Assembly (NCBI GenBank): GCA_012513915.1
Contig: JAAZBG010000157.1
Location: 1-36,280 of the forward strand
DNA: 36,280 bases
Source: Fibrobacter sp.
Lineage (GTDB): Bacteria; Fibrobacterota; Chitinivibrionia; Chitinivibrionales; Chitinispirillaceae
Reading direction: 5' to 3'
A program made the position numbers and the translations under genes. This document shows positions 7,605 through 16,900 of this stretch, one piece after another (the first letter of the stretch is position 1; each line of letters starts with the position of its first letter). The notes beneath the pieces were generated by a model, which saw only the letters and a program-made list of their open reading frames with translations, did no database searches and was not told the origin of the DNA.

Positions 7605-9437
7605 ATGAGTGGACAGAATACCATTGAGTTAATCATTGAAACGGTAAAAACATTTCCGGAAAATCCGGGTGTCTACATAATGAAAGACAGTCATGATACC
7701 CCTATTTATATCGGTAAAGCGATCAATCTGCGCAGCAGGGTTAAATCATATTTTCTTGATTCGCATGATAACCGGGCACAGATACCGATTATGCTTCAAA
7801 AGCTTGATCATATTGAGTGGATTGCAACCAATAATGAGACGGAAGCTCTGATTCTTGAAGCGAATCTGATACGGACACATAAGCCGAAGTATAACATTGA
7901 CTTACGAGATGATAAACATTTCCCGTATCTGAAAGTAACACTGTATGAGTCGTTTCCCCGTCTTCTGATTGTCCGGCGTCTTGACAAAGATGATGCACGT
8001 TTTTTTGGTCCGTATACCGATGTCCGTGCAATGAGACGCCTGGTCATGTATGCAAAATCAATTTTTAAACTGCGTGACTGTAATCGTCAATTACCACTTG
8101 CAAAGCCGATCCGGCCATGCATAAACTACAATATGAAAATCTGTTCCGGAGCGTGCGCTGATAAAATAACAAAAGAGGAGTATCGGGCAAATGTTGTTAA
8201 TCTCTTACGTTTTCTAAGTGGCAAGCGTACAGACCTTATTGCTGAGCTTGAGTCCCTGATGCAGCAGGCTGCATCAGAGTATAAGTTTGAAAAGGCTGCG
8301 GAATACCGTGATCAGATACGTCTTATCCGTGAGGCATCAAAGCTGCAACAGGTTGATTTGAAACTGACAGATCTTGATTGCGATGTATTCGGGATTGCAA
8401 GTGGCGACAGAAACATCTGTCTGTGCCTGATGCACTTTGTGGATGGGCTCCTGATATCAACACGTCACTTTCTTTTTAAACGTCAGACGTGGGACTTTAC
8501 AGAATCGAATCATGATCATATTTTCCTTCAGTATTATTCATCAATAGATTCTGATCCGCCGAAGGAAATTCTGCTTCCTGAGACATCGGATTTTAACGCC
8601 GTCTTACTAAAGGAGTGGCTTGAACAGAATTTTCAGAGGAAGGTTGAGCTGCTTGTTCCTCAAAAAGGGCTTAAAAAAAATCTTGTGCAAATGGCCGAAA
8701 AAAATGCGAATCTTTACATGCTTCAACGTAACCCCCCGGATGCATCGGAGGATGTCGCTGATTTACAAAAAGTATTACAGTTACCGATACTGCCATCAAC
8801 CATAGAAGCGTTCGATATATCCAACCTTGGCGAATCATTTGCAGTCGCAGGAATGGTACAGTTTAAAGATGGTCTGCCAAATAAGTCAGCGTACCGTCAT
8901 TATAAAATGAAATACACTGAGGGTCAGAATGATTTTGCCATGATGATGGAAGTGGTAACACGACGACTGCGGCGCCTGCGGGATGAACACAAAGCGTTTC
9001 CTGATCTTTTACTTATTGATGGCGGACCGGGGCAGCTTAATGCCGCCCGTGAAGCACTGACACTTTTTGAGCACCCTCCGCTTATTGCATCCCTCGCCAA
9101 AAAAGAGGAGATACTCTATTCACCATGCTGTGATGAGCCCGTACGGCTGCCACAAACGCATCCTGCACGAAAGCTTGTGGAACGTATTAGGGATGAGGTA
9201 CACCGGTATTCTGTGACCTTTCACCGCAGGATACGGGGCAAACAGTTTAAGGGATCAACGCTTGAAACGATTGATGGTGTCGGAAAAAAGCGCGCTGAAG
9301 AGCTGTTGATTCATTTTGGTTCGCTACAGAGGATTAAGGCTGCTTCTGTTGAGGAGATCAGGGTGGTTTTAAAAACCAGTATGGAAAAAACAGAACGGAT
9401 TGTTGAGGAGATCCGGAAGTTGGGAGTGGCCCCGTGA
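7605..9437 (+). CDS. uvrC: UvrABC excinuclease subunit C
   Basis: This 610-aa protein makes both incisions in nucleotide excision repair, acting with UvrA and UvrB. The N-terminal GIY-YIG nuclease has PGVYIM (21-26), IYIGKA (34-39) and the catalytic-type Arg in NLRSR. A Cys-containing segment (CINYNMKICSGAC) and the UVR/UvrB-binding region (about 200-240, EYKFEKAAEYRDQI) follow. The RNase H-like half has FDISN, LLLIDGGPGQL and a conserved His in RDEVHRYSVTFHR. A helix-hairpin-helix tail ends the protein (TIDGVGKKRAEELLIHFG). The length is normal for the family and AAGGA precedes the ATG. The gene runs between palindromic repeats on its 5' side and a cluster of GC-rich repeats 10 bases beyond its stop, which probably also end its transcript. 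Confidence 0.98.
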   Translation: MSGQNTIELIIETVKTFPENPGVYIMKDSHDTPIYIGKAINLRSRVKSYFLDSHDNRAQIPIMLQKLDHIEWIATNNETEALILEANLIRTHKPKYNIDLRDDKHFPYLKVTLYESFPRLLIVRRLDKDDARFFGPYTDVRAMRRLVMYAKSIFKLRDCNRQLPLAKPIRPCINYNMKICSGACADKITKEEYRANVVNLLRFLSGKRTDLIAELESLMQQAASEYKFEKAAEYRDQIRLIREASKLQQVDLKLTDLDCDVFGIASGDRNICLCLMHFVDGLLISTRHFLFKRQTWDFTESNHDHIFLQYYSSIDSDPPKEILLPETSDFNAVLLKEWLEQNFQRKVELLVPQKGLKKNLVQMAEKNANLYMLQRNPPDASEDVADLQKVLQLPILPSTIEAFDISNLGESFAVAGMVQFKDGLPNKSAYRHYKMKYTEGQNDFAMMMEVVTRRLRRLRDEHKAFPDLLLIDGGPGQLNAAREALTLFEHPPLIASLAKKEEILYSPCCDEPVRLPQTHPARKLVERIRDEVHRYSVTFHRRIRGKQFKGSTLETIDGVGKKRAEELLIHFGSLQRIKAASVEEIRVVLKTSMEKTERIVEEIRKLGVAP

Positions 9438-9447
9438 ATCTTCGGAC

Positions 9448-9747
9448 GCCTCACCCCCCAACCCCCTCTCCGCAAGCGGAAGAGGGGGAGGAAGAGAGAA
9501 AATGGATTATGTCAATTAATGAAAAATTGTGTTATCAAAAAGATGAGTGGGTTTGTGATTTTTGATTTTTTCCTGCTTAGCCTCACCCCCCAGCCCCCTC
9601 TCCGCAAGCAGTAGAGGGGGAGGAAGAGAAAAAATGGATTATGTCAATTAATGAAAAATTGTGTTATCAAAAAATAAGTTGGTGTAGTTTTTGTTTTTTT
9701 CCTGCTCCCCCTCTACCGCTTGCGGAGAGGGGGTCGGGGGGTGAGGC
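9448..9747. repeat. GC-rich repeat cluster: 132-bp direct duplication plus inverted arm (copy C)
   Basis: Two direct copies of an arm plus spacer start at 9448 and 9580, with a period of 132 bases. Both contain GCCTCACCCCCCA, the CCGCAAGC core, GAGGGGGAGGAAGAG and a spacer with GGATTATGTCAATTAATG. An inverted arm at 9704-9747 (CTCTACCGCTTGCGGAGAGG to GGTGAGGC) closes the second unit into a 168-bp inverted-repeat element like copies A and B. The cluster fills the gap between the convergent uvrC and lpdA stop codons. It could serve as a two-way terminator because any arm pair folds into a very stable stem. Confidence 0.88.
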
Positions 9748-9752
9748 TGTCT

Positions 9753-11144
9753 TTAAACATGAATCGCCCAGCCCTCAACGAGGCGGGCTGCTTCCATGAT
9801 ACCCTCAGAGAGCGTCGGGTGTGCATGGATCATGGTTGCGATATCTGCAGGGAGAATGTTGTTCGCTTTTGCGAGTGTCAACTGGTGTATGAGTTCGGTT
9901 GCATCGGCACCTGCAATATGTGCCCCGAGAATCTGGTGTGAGTCTTCACTGTAGATAATCTTGATAAACCCCTCATGTTTATTGACTGCAACAGCTTTGC
10001 CAACTGCCTTGTAGGGGAAAGAGGCTGCTTTGTAAGCATATCCCTTCTGTTTGCATTGTGATTCTGTCAATCCAACGCTTGCAATCTGCGGTTCGCAATA
10101 TACACAACCGGGAATAAGTTGCGTATTGATTCGCGGATGTGTTTCCACTTGCGCAATATGTTCTGCAGCGATTTCTCCCTCTTTTGATGCAACATGTGCA
10201 AGGAGCGGTGTCTTTACAATATCACCAATTGCATAAACACCATTGATATTTGTCTCGCAGTAATCGCCGGTAACGACATAACCCTTTTCCAGCGTAACGC
10301 CGATTTCTTCGAGTCCGATAGTATCGGTATTTGGAGTACGGCCGACAACAGAGAGTACTCTGTCAACGGTACAGGTAAACTGACCCTGTTCACTGTTTTC
10401 AAGGGTGACTTCTGCACCGGATTCGAGTTTACTGAGTGAGATCGCTTTTGTTGACAGGTGAACTTTAATGCCGCGTTTGACAAATGATTTTCGCAAAAAC
10501 TCTGATGACTCATGGTCCTCAAGCGGTAATATCCGGTCCATCATTTCGACGAGGTGTACTTCAACGCCAAACGAGTTCATGATATGCGCAAACTCGACAC
10601 CAATCGCTCCGGCTCCCAGAATAAGCATCGATTTTGGAAGTGTCTGCTGCATAAGCGCGCCCGTTGATGACAGCACGACTGATTCATCAAAGGAAAATCC
10701 GGGTATCTCCCGCGGTCGTGAACCGGTTGCACAGATAATTGACTTTGCAGTAATGTGTTTGTCATTGTCGACAGATAGCTCAACAGGTGAAACAAATCTC
10801 GCAGTACCATTTATGACGGTTACCTGATTTTTTTTGAGCAGATAGGCTATACCTTTTGACAGGGAATCTGCAGTTTTTCTTGATGCCTGAAATACACGGT
10901 GGTAATCAAAACCCGTTTTGTCAATCGACAGGCCCATCATTTCAAGCGCTGAAGCATTGCGAAAAAGTTCAGCCTGATGAATAAGCGACTTTGACGGGAT
11001 ACAGCCGATGTTAAGACAAACCCCGCCGACTTTATCTTTTTCAATAATGACTACTTTTTTTCCAAGCTGTGATGCCCTTATTGCTGCAACATATCCGCCG
11101 GGGCCGGCACCGATTACTGCAACGTCATAATCAAATGTGTCCAT
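9753..11144 (-). CDS. lpdA: Dihydrolipoyl dehydrogenase (E3)
   Basis: This 463-aa FAD enzyme reoxidises dihydrolipoamide with NAD+ for 2-oxoacid dehydrogenase or glycine cleavage complexes. The FAD site is GAGPGG (12-17) and the redox-active disulfide is GGVCLNIGCIPSK (Cys43, Cys48). The NAD-binding Rossmann motif is ILGAGAIGVEFA, a second FAD motif is YAIGD, and the dimer-interface catalytic pair is in HAHPTLSE near the C-terminus. There is no lipoyl domain at the N-terminus. AAGGA precedes the ATG. No E1, E2 or glycine cleavage gene is in the window, so its complex cannot be assigned. The stop lies six bases from the repeat cluster. Upstream on the same strand, beyond a repeat and a terminator, is a ferredoxin gene. 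Confidence 0.96.
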   Translation of the reverse strand: MDTFDYDVAVIGAGPGGYVAAIRASQLGKKVVIIEKDKVGGVCLNIGCIPSKSLIHQAELFRNASALEMMGLSIDKTGFDYHRVFQASRKTADSLSKGIAYLLKKNQVTVINGTARFVSPVELSVDNDKHITAKSIICATGSRPREIPGFSFDESVVLSSTGALMQQTLPKSMLILGAGAIGVEFAHIMNSFGVEVHLVEMMDRILPLEDHESSEFLRKSFVKRGIKVHLSTKAISLSKLESGAEVTLENSEQGQFTCTVDRVLSVVGRTPNTDTIGLEEIGVTLEKGYVVTGDYCETNINGVYAIGDIVKTPLLAHVASKEGEIAAEHIAQVETHPRINTQLIPGCVYCEPQIASVGLTESQCKQKGYAYKAASFPYKAVGKAVAVNKHEGFIKIIYSEDSHQILGAHIAGADATELIHQLTLAKANNILPADIATMIHAHPTLSEGIMEAARLVEGWAIHV

Positions 11145-11161
11145 ACTATCCTTTCATAAGA

Positions 11162-11254
11162 AGTGACGAGTGACACGTAACGAGTGACAAGTATTAATTC
11201 CTGAAACCTGAAAGGTTTTTCTTACTCGTCACACGTCACGTGTCACTCGTTACT
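11162..11254. repeat. Heptamer-built inverted repeat
   Basis: The left arm, 11162-11192, is made of heptamers AGTGACG, AGTGACA, CGTAACG, AGTGACA. The right arm, 11223-11254, is the inverted equivalent (on the - strand GTAACG, AGTGACA, CGTGACG, TGTGACG). The centre holds a small stem, AAACCTG/CAGGTTT-like. It lies between lpdA and the terminator of the ferredoxin gene. Confidence 0.75.
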
Positions 11255-11258
11255 TTCT

Positions 11259-11294
11259 AAAAAAAATGGCATTCTGAATTGAATCAGAATGCCA
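11259..11294 (-). terminator. Rho-independent terminator of the ferredoxin gene
   Basis: The 11-base stem TGGCATTCTGA (11267-11277) pairs with 11284-11294 across a six-base loop. On the - strand it is followed by a run of T (11266-11259). It lies 27 bases after the ferredoxin stop codon. Confidence 0.9.
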
Positions 11295-11320
11295 AAAAGA
11301 AACATTCAGATGTCTATGTC

Positions 11321-11488
11321 TTAGCCAACAATTGCTTCTGCTGGACAAACGGCTGCGCATGCGCCGCAATCTGTGCACTTTGATGCATCGATAACATAGA
11401 TTGGATCACCTTCGCTGATCGCTTCTACCGGACATTCCGGAACACATGTTCCGCATCCAAGACATGCATCTGTAATTTTGTGAGCCAT
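11321..11488 (-). CDS. 2[4Fe-4S] bacterial-type ferredoxin
   Basis: This 55-aa electron carrier has two Cys-rich motifs, CLGCGTCVPECP and CTDCGACAAVCP, each binding one [4Fe-4S] cluster in the classic clostridial-type arrangement. The size is exactly that of the short ferredoxins. The frame extends 16 codons further upstream, but the ATG at 11488 has a near-ideal ribosome site (AAGGAGGT) and starts the usual MAHKITDAC, so I chose it. It is a single gene with its own terminator. A protein like this serves anaerobic enzymes such as pyruvate:ferredoxin oxidoreductase or hydrogenase, which fits an anaerobic or facultative lifestyle. Its partner is not in the window. Confidence 0.96.
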   Translation of the reverse strand: MAHKITDACLGCGTCVPECPVEAISEGDPIYVIDASKCTDCGACAAVCPAEAIVG

Positions 11489-11731
11489 TATTACCTCCTT
11501 GGTTTCGGGTACAAATGAGGGGCGTACTGTTTTCAACTACCACACTTTATATGCTGATCGAATATCCCTCAAGTTATCCGAATGTGGCCTCTCAGCAGCA
11601 AAAGAAATATACATATTTAATTGTAATTGTGGCAAAAATATGTAGGCTTGAATTCGATTTTTTCGAATTGCTATACATTATATATATTGAAAAGTTTCAT
11701 GCTCAGGTTCAATAAGCCTGATATGGATCGA

Positions 11732-12829
11732 TCAGGTCATCCATTTGCGGTCAGATGTTCCACTGACACCCCGTACAGCGAGATCAAAATCATCCGGGTT
11801 ACTTGCGTACTGCTTTGCGGTCTGAAGTGAAATATAATCTTCCTGATACAGTCGTAACAATGACTGGTCAAATGATTGCGACCCGTATTGATTGTTTCCC
11901 TCGGAAATTGCCTGATGAATCAGATATTGTTTTTCAGGTTGCATGATAAGTTCAGAAATATTTGCATTGTTGATAAGAATTTCACTTGCCGGAACGCGAC
12001 CAACGCCATCTTTTTTAGGTAACAGACGAAGTGAAATAACCGATACAAGAACATTTGACAGAACAAGACGAATCTGGTCATGTTCATGAGGCGGGAAGAA
12101 GGAGATAATACGTGATATTGTTTCAACCGCATTCATTGTGTGAAGTGTGCTCATTACCAGATGCCCGGTATCAGCTGCACTCATTGCTGTTTCCATTGTC
12201 TCGCGGTCTCGTATCTCACCAAGGAGAATGATATCGGGGTCCTGACGAAAGCTGGCACGTAACGCCTGAGCGAAGTTCTTGGTGTCCTGACCGATTTCCC
12301 GTTGGGCGATAATGCTTTTTTTGTCCTTATAGAGAAATTCAATCGGATCTTCAATGGTGACAATATTTGAAGAAGCATTTTTATTGATATGCTCAATCAT
12401 GGATGCGAGAAGCGTGGTCTTACCGCTTCCTGTTGTTCCGGTAACAAGTATAAGCCCCCGTTTATGCATTGCAATATCAAGAATGACATCCGGAAGTCCG
12501 AGCTCATTAAAATCGGGTACCTGCGTTTTAATATGACGAATTGCCATTGATGCAGTTCCACGTTGACGAAATGCGTTGATACGAAAACGGCCGGCTCCCT
12601 TGATTCCAACTGCAAAGTCATATTCCTGAGCAATTGAGAATACATTGTACTGCTCTGTGTTCATGAGCGATTTGACAATGTTCTCAGTGTCTTCGGTGGT
12701 CAAAGGATCTATTTGAAGTCTGAAAAGATCATCATTAATGCGAAGCACCGGTGGAACACCTGCCCTGATATGCAGATCTGATGCCCCTTTTTCAACCATC
12801 AGTCTTAGCAGTGTCTGAATCTGTATCAT
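11732..12829 (-). CDS. pilT: PilT-type twitching motility ATPase
   Basis: This 365-aa hexameric ATPase powers retraction of type IV pili at the inner membrane. It has the N-terminal PilT domain with SDLHIRAGVPPVLRIN, Walker A GTTGSGKTT (131-139), an Asp box (TIEDPIEF), Walker B-like ILLGEIRD (201-208) and the His box MSTLHTMNA (His230). The length and the FPPHE/LLPKKDG region fit PilT better than PilB or GspE, which are longer and carry a zinc motif. Its ATG overlaps the stop of the upstream peptidase gene (ATGA), so translation is probably coupled. No pilin or other pilus gene is in the window. A weak 6-bp hairpin overlaps its stop. Confidence 0.95.
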   Translation of the reverse strand: MIQIQTLLRLMVEKGASDLHIRAGVPPVLRINDDLFRLQIDPLTTEDTENIVKSLMNTEQYNVFSIAQEYDFAVGIKGAGRFRINAFRQRGTASMAIRHIKTQVPDFNELGLPDVILDIAMHKRGLILVTGTTGSGKTTLLASMIEHINKNASSNIVTIEDPIEFLYKDKKSIIAQREIGQDTKNFAQALRASFRQDPDIILLGEIRDRETMETAMSAADTGHLVMSTLHTMNAVETISRIISFFPPHEHDQIRLVLSNVLVSVISLRLLPKKDGVGRVPASEILINNANISELIMQPEKQYLIHQAISEGNNQYGSQSFDQSLLRLYQEDYISLQTAKQYASNPDDFDLAVRGVSGTSDRKWMT

Positions 12830-13899
12830 AATTCAATCAAGTCCCGCTTAAAATGTGTAAGTTCAGTTGCCCCTTTTTTATCAATAACAACCATGTCCTC
12901 AATACGGACGCCGCCAAAACCGTCAATGTAGATACCCGGTTCAATAGTAACGACACTCTGTTCTATAAGGATGTCATTTGTCTGACTGCTCACCCGTGGC
13001 CGCTCATGTATCCGTAATCCTACACCGTGGCCAAGGGCATGACCGAAATGAGGACCATACCCATGAGCTTCGATTATTTTTCTTGCTGTTGTATCAAGTT
13101 CTCTTGTTGTTATGCCTGCGCGGGCTGCATGACGGCCGGCAGTCTGGGCATCCTTTACAATTGAGTAGATTTCCCGCTGGCGTGCTGATGCTTTACCGAA
13201 GACAAATGTCCTGGTGATATCGCTGCAGAACCCATCAACGGTACACCCGAAATCAATAAGAATCCAGTCACCTTTTTTAAGGGGGATATTTTGAGGATGA
13301 CCATGAGGGAGTGCTGCACGTGCACCAAAAAGGACAATGGTGTCAAATGATGGTTTCGAGGAACCAAGCTCACTGCAATGAATTTCAAGTCTTCGGGCAA
13401 GTTCAATTTCTGTTATGCCCGGTTTTACAGAATCAAGCAGCTTTTCAAGCGCCTTGTCTCCAATTGCCGCTGCTTGTGTCATTTTATCCAGTTCCTCAGC
13501 GGTTTTCTTTATGTATAGGGAGCTGATTGACGAACCTGCGGAGACAAGTTTTCTCTTTTTTAACGAGCGCTTCAGACTGTTAAAGTTGTCAACAGTCAGA
13601 TAATCAGACTGATATGCAACAACACTCCCCTCAGGAATAAACTCATCAAGTGCATCATACATACGTTCCCTGAGAATGGTATATTTCCATTCGGGATGCT
13701 CTCTGCAAAACAGGTCAACTGCAGTTTTATACCTGAAATCGGTAAGAATCAGATTACGCCGCTTTGATAGAAGCAGCGCAGCATTTGATGATGTAAAGCC
13801 TGACAGATAGGTAATGTCTGCAGGATCTGACAGTAACAGATGAGAAGAATGCAGGCCTTGAAAAAGTTTTTTAGCCTGATCGAGCCGTTCGTTTATCAT
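12826..13899 (-). CDS. Xaa-Pro peptidase, M24 family (aminopeptidase P-like)
   Basis: This 357-aa metallopeptidase should remove the N-terminal residue before a proline. It has an N-terminal creatinase-like domain (1-130) and a C-terminal pita-bread domain. The five metal ligands are all visible: Asp216 and Asp227 in ILIDFGCTVDGFCSDITRT, His291 in GHALGHGVGL, Glu320 in VVTIEPG and Glu334 in VRIED. The length fits the short bacterial YpdF/PepQ-like forms. It lies seven bases after the TPR protein gene, with AAGG before the ATG, and overlaps pilT by four bases, so the three form one operon. That link may be convenience more than function. Confidence 0.94.
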   Translation of the reverse strand: MINERLDQAKKLFQGLHSSHLLLSDPADITYLSGFTSSNAALLLSKRRNLILTDFRYKTAVDLFCREHPEWKYTILRERMYDALDEFIPEGSVVAYQSDYLTVDNFNSLKRSLKKRKLVSAGSSISSLYIKKTAEELDKMTQAAAIGDKALEKLLDSVKPGITEIELARRLEIHCSELGSSKPSFDTIVLFGARAALPHGHPQNIPLKKGDWILIDFGCTVDGFCSDITRTFVFGKASARQREIYSIVKDAQTAGRHAARAGITTRELDTTARKIIEAHGYGPHFGHALGHGVGLRIHERPRVSSQTNDILIEQSVVTIEPGIYIDGFGGVRIEDMVVIDKKGATELTHFKRDLIEL

Positions 13900-13906
13900 A
13901 AGAACC

Positions 13907-16900
13907 TTATTTCTTTGGCTTTTTACTCTTTTTTATCCGTACACCACTTAAAGGTTTGTCAGTTTCGACAGACCTCTTTTTACCTTTTGATTGTTCCTGC
14001 CCGTTGCCTGAATCATTGCCAAAATCAAAAAATTGGCCGGGCTGGTTCTGCTGAGACGAAAGATGTGCCCTGATTTCATCAAAGCGTTCCTGCAGATTCA
14101 GATTTGATGGATCTTTTTCAATCAAACGGGAATATATCTGCAGTGCAAGCTGATACTGTCCCTGCTGGTAATAGATGTCGGCAAGTGTCGGGGTAAGAAC
14201 ATGGTCCGGAATTGAATACATCTTGTCTCTGCTATCAATTTCACCCGATGGTGCGATATTGTCAGGTTCATCGAGCTGTTCATCATTGACATTTGCTGAA
14301 AAATCCGACTGCATACCTGATGCGTCAATCTGGTATGAATTTTCCTGATTGTCAGAAAATTCCTGTGGCTCATTATCATCCGTGCTGTTCTCAGAGTCAC
14401 TCATCATGAATCCATCCGGACTTTGATACTCATCGGAAACCTCAAGTTCCTCAACACTCTCCTGATAGCTCTGATTGTCCATTGACGTACTATCACTATT
14501 TTCATTGAACAGTTCGTTAAGACGCTCCTCGACATCATTACCTGTAACGTTGTCATTACTTTGAGTATATTCGCTATCCTGATGAGGTGTTTCATTCCAC
14601 GATACGGTTTCGGTGATATCATCTATTCCGTTGCTAAAAGATGCATCGTCGGTAAAAACATTCTCCGGAACTGATGCTTCATCTGAGAGAATCTCCCGAT
14701 CATTATCATCTTCTGTGAAAATGTTGTCTAATTTGTCAATGACATCTTCACCAGTCACATTCTGAATATCTTTTGATGGCTCAACGAGGACATCCATTTC
14801 AGAGATTGACTGTTTATCCTGATCAATCTGAATATCGTCTGACACAAACAGGGTGTCCTGATTCGGCGTCGGATTTTCGATGTCAAGGATCAACGGTTCA
14901 TTGTCATTTTTATCAGAATCGGTATGGTTCCCGAAAAGCTCAGATCTATCAATCTGAATAGTCTCATTTTCGAATTCGAATGGATTGACAGATTGATACG
15001 GTGTACTGTTTTCTGAATCGTTATCCTGTGTGTTGTCCTTATCACTGGTGGATTGCACTTTTTCAATAAAGGAGCGGTCAATCTGCATCGTTTCTTCAAA
15101 TTCGGTGTTGGCAAACGGTGAAATGTCGGGAGTGTTTTTGTCAGGATCAGAACCAATCTGGTCGATATTGAGAAACGGTTCCTTTTCCAGTGCTTCGATA
15201 CGTTCGCTGATATCATTACCGCTAACCTGTTCTTCCACTTCTTCAATAAGTGCATTCTGTAGATTTTCAGTCATGCTGTCAAGTCGATCGCTAATGTCAT
15301 CACCGGTGACAATCCCGTCATCAGCGTCCTGAGCCGGAATGGATATGTCGGTATCAAAGCTGCTGGATATCTTGTTGTAAAGTGAATGGTCAGCCGAATC
15401 CTCATCACCAAGAAGCATGTCCATATGATTTGAAAAATCTTCACCAGTCAGTGTATCTTCTTCCGGAGATACAGCCGGTTCATTGTCAAAAAAGGAATCG
15501 CCGGTCTGGCCGGAAATGGTTTCTGAAGAAAACGGTATTGATGTATCGTCAGGGATCGTTGTATCAAGAATGAGGCCGTTATCAGGCGATTCGCCGGATG
15601 ATTGCAGTTCAGGTGTGATATCCTGCATAAAAGAGTTTTCGTCGTTGTCCGTGCCGGATCTTTTTTCATCAGAGAGGAGATCCAGTTCATTATTATCAAG
15701 ACTTATGACATTACTGAAACTATTGGTACTCTGTAAATCAGGCTGAATGTCATCCTGAATATCATCAGTGCTAAGCAGTGAATCCATGTGTGACGCAAAA
15801 TCATCACCGCTTACCGTGTCATTACTTTTGTCTGCCGTTTCTTCATCACTTATTGATAAAAGATCCTGCTGGATATCGCCCGATGTATCAGCGTTCATAA
15901 ACAGATTGTCATTACTGCCTGTAAGTGAATCGAGGTGATCTGCGAAATCATCGCCGGTGATTTTTTCATCTTCTCCGATATCATTACTGGTGGCTGAAAG
16001 CGATGTCCCGGTAACAGAATCACTGAAATCAGTTTGAATTGTATCGCTCTGAGGATTCTCCGAAGGTATCAGTTGCTCAAGATGGTTCTGAAGATCATCA
16101 CCGGTAAGCAGTTCCGGACTGCTGCCGTCTTCAATGTCAAGTGATGGCACAATTGGCTGGTCAGAATGCTCAAGTGAGTCGTCACCAAAGAGTGATCCTA
16201 TATGATCACTGACTTCATCACCCGATAATTTATTGTTTTCTGAAGTAAGGTTGATGGAATCTTCATACGGCGGTTGAAGCGGTTCCATGGAATCAAACGG
16301 TGGCATTTGATCATTGGCTGCTGCGCCAACCGTCTCAATAATCTCCTGAGGCTGTTCATTATTAAAAAGGGCATTCATTCTGTCTTCGATATCTTCACCG
16401 GATAACGATTCTACAGGATCAGGTTCCTGCAAGATCGGCTGGTCAGGCTGCTGAGTGGCAGATGATGCTGTATCTGTCAGACCGAATAACTCATCCATAC
16501 GTGAGTCGACTTCCTCGGATGTAACCGGCTGTACATCGTCAGTTGCCTGCGGAGCACTGAAACCATCCTCAGAGAGTGCCATTGTCTGTGCGTCATGGAA
16601 TGATGGTTCCACGAATGGTGTATTGTCATCGTTTCCGGTGAATGGTTGCTCTTTAGCCTTGAAATTGAATGATGTCTGAGGTGACGGAAGGCCGAGGATC
16701 GAAAAAATATCGGTGTTACCGGAGAATGTAAACTGTTTGGAAATTATCTGTAATGATCTGTTTCCCGGATCCAGTTTACTGAGCATGTGATAAAGCTCGC
16801 CGGCAGTCTGGCTGTTACCCTGACGGTTAAAGAGGTCAGCAAGCTGTTTCATGGCGCCTTGATTTTTTCTGTCAAGAACTATTGCGGCCAGAAACTCCTG

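Noticed and set aside
9720..9941. Frame on the + strand beginning in the repeat at 9720
   Set aside because: It starts inside the repeat arm and then runs antisense to lpdA, which is a certain gene.
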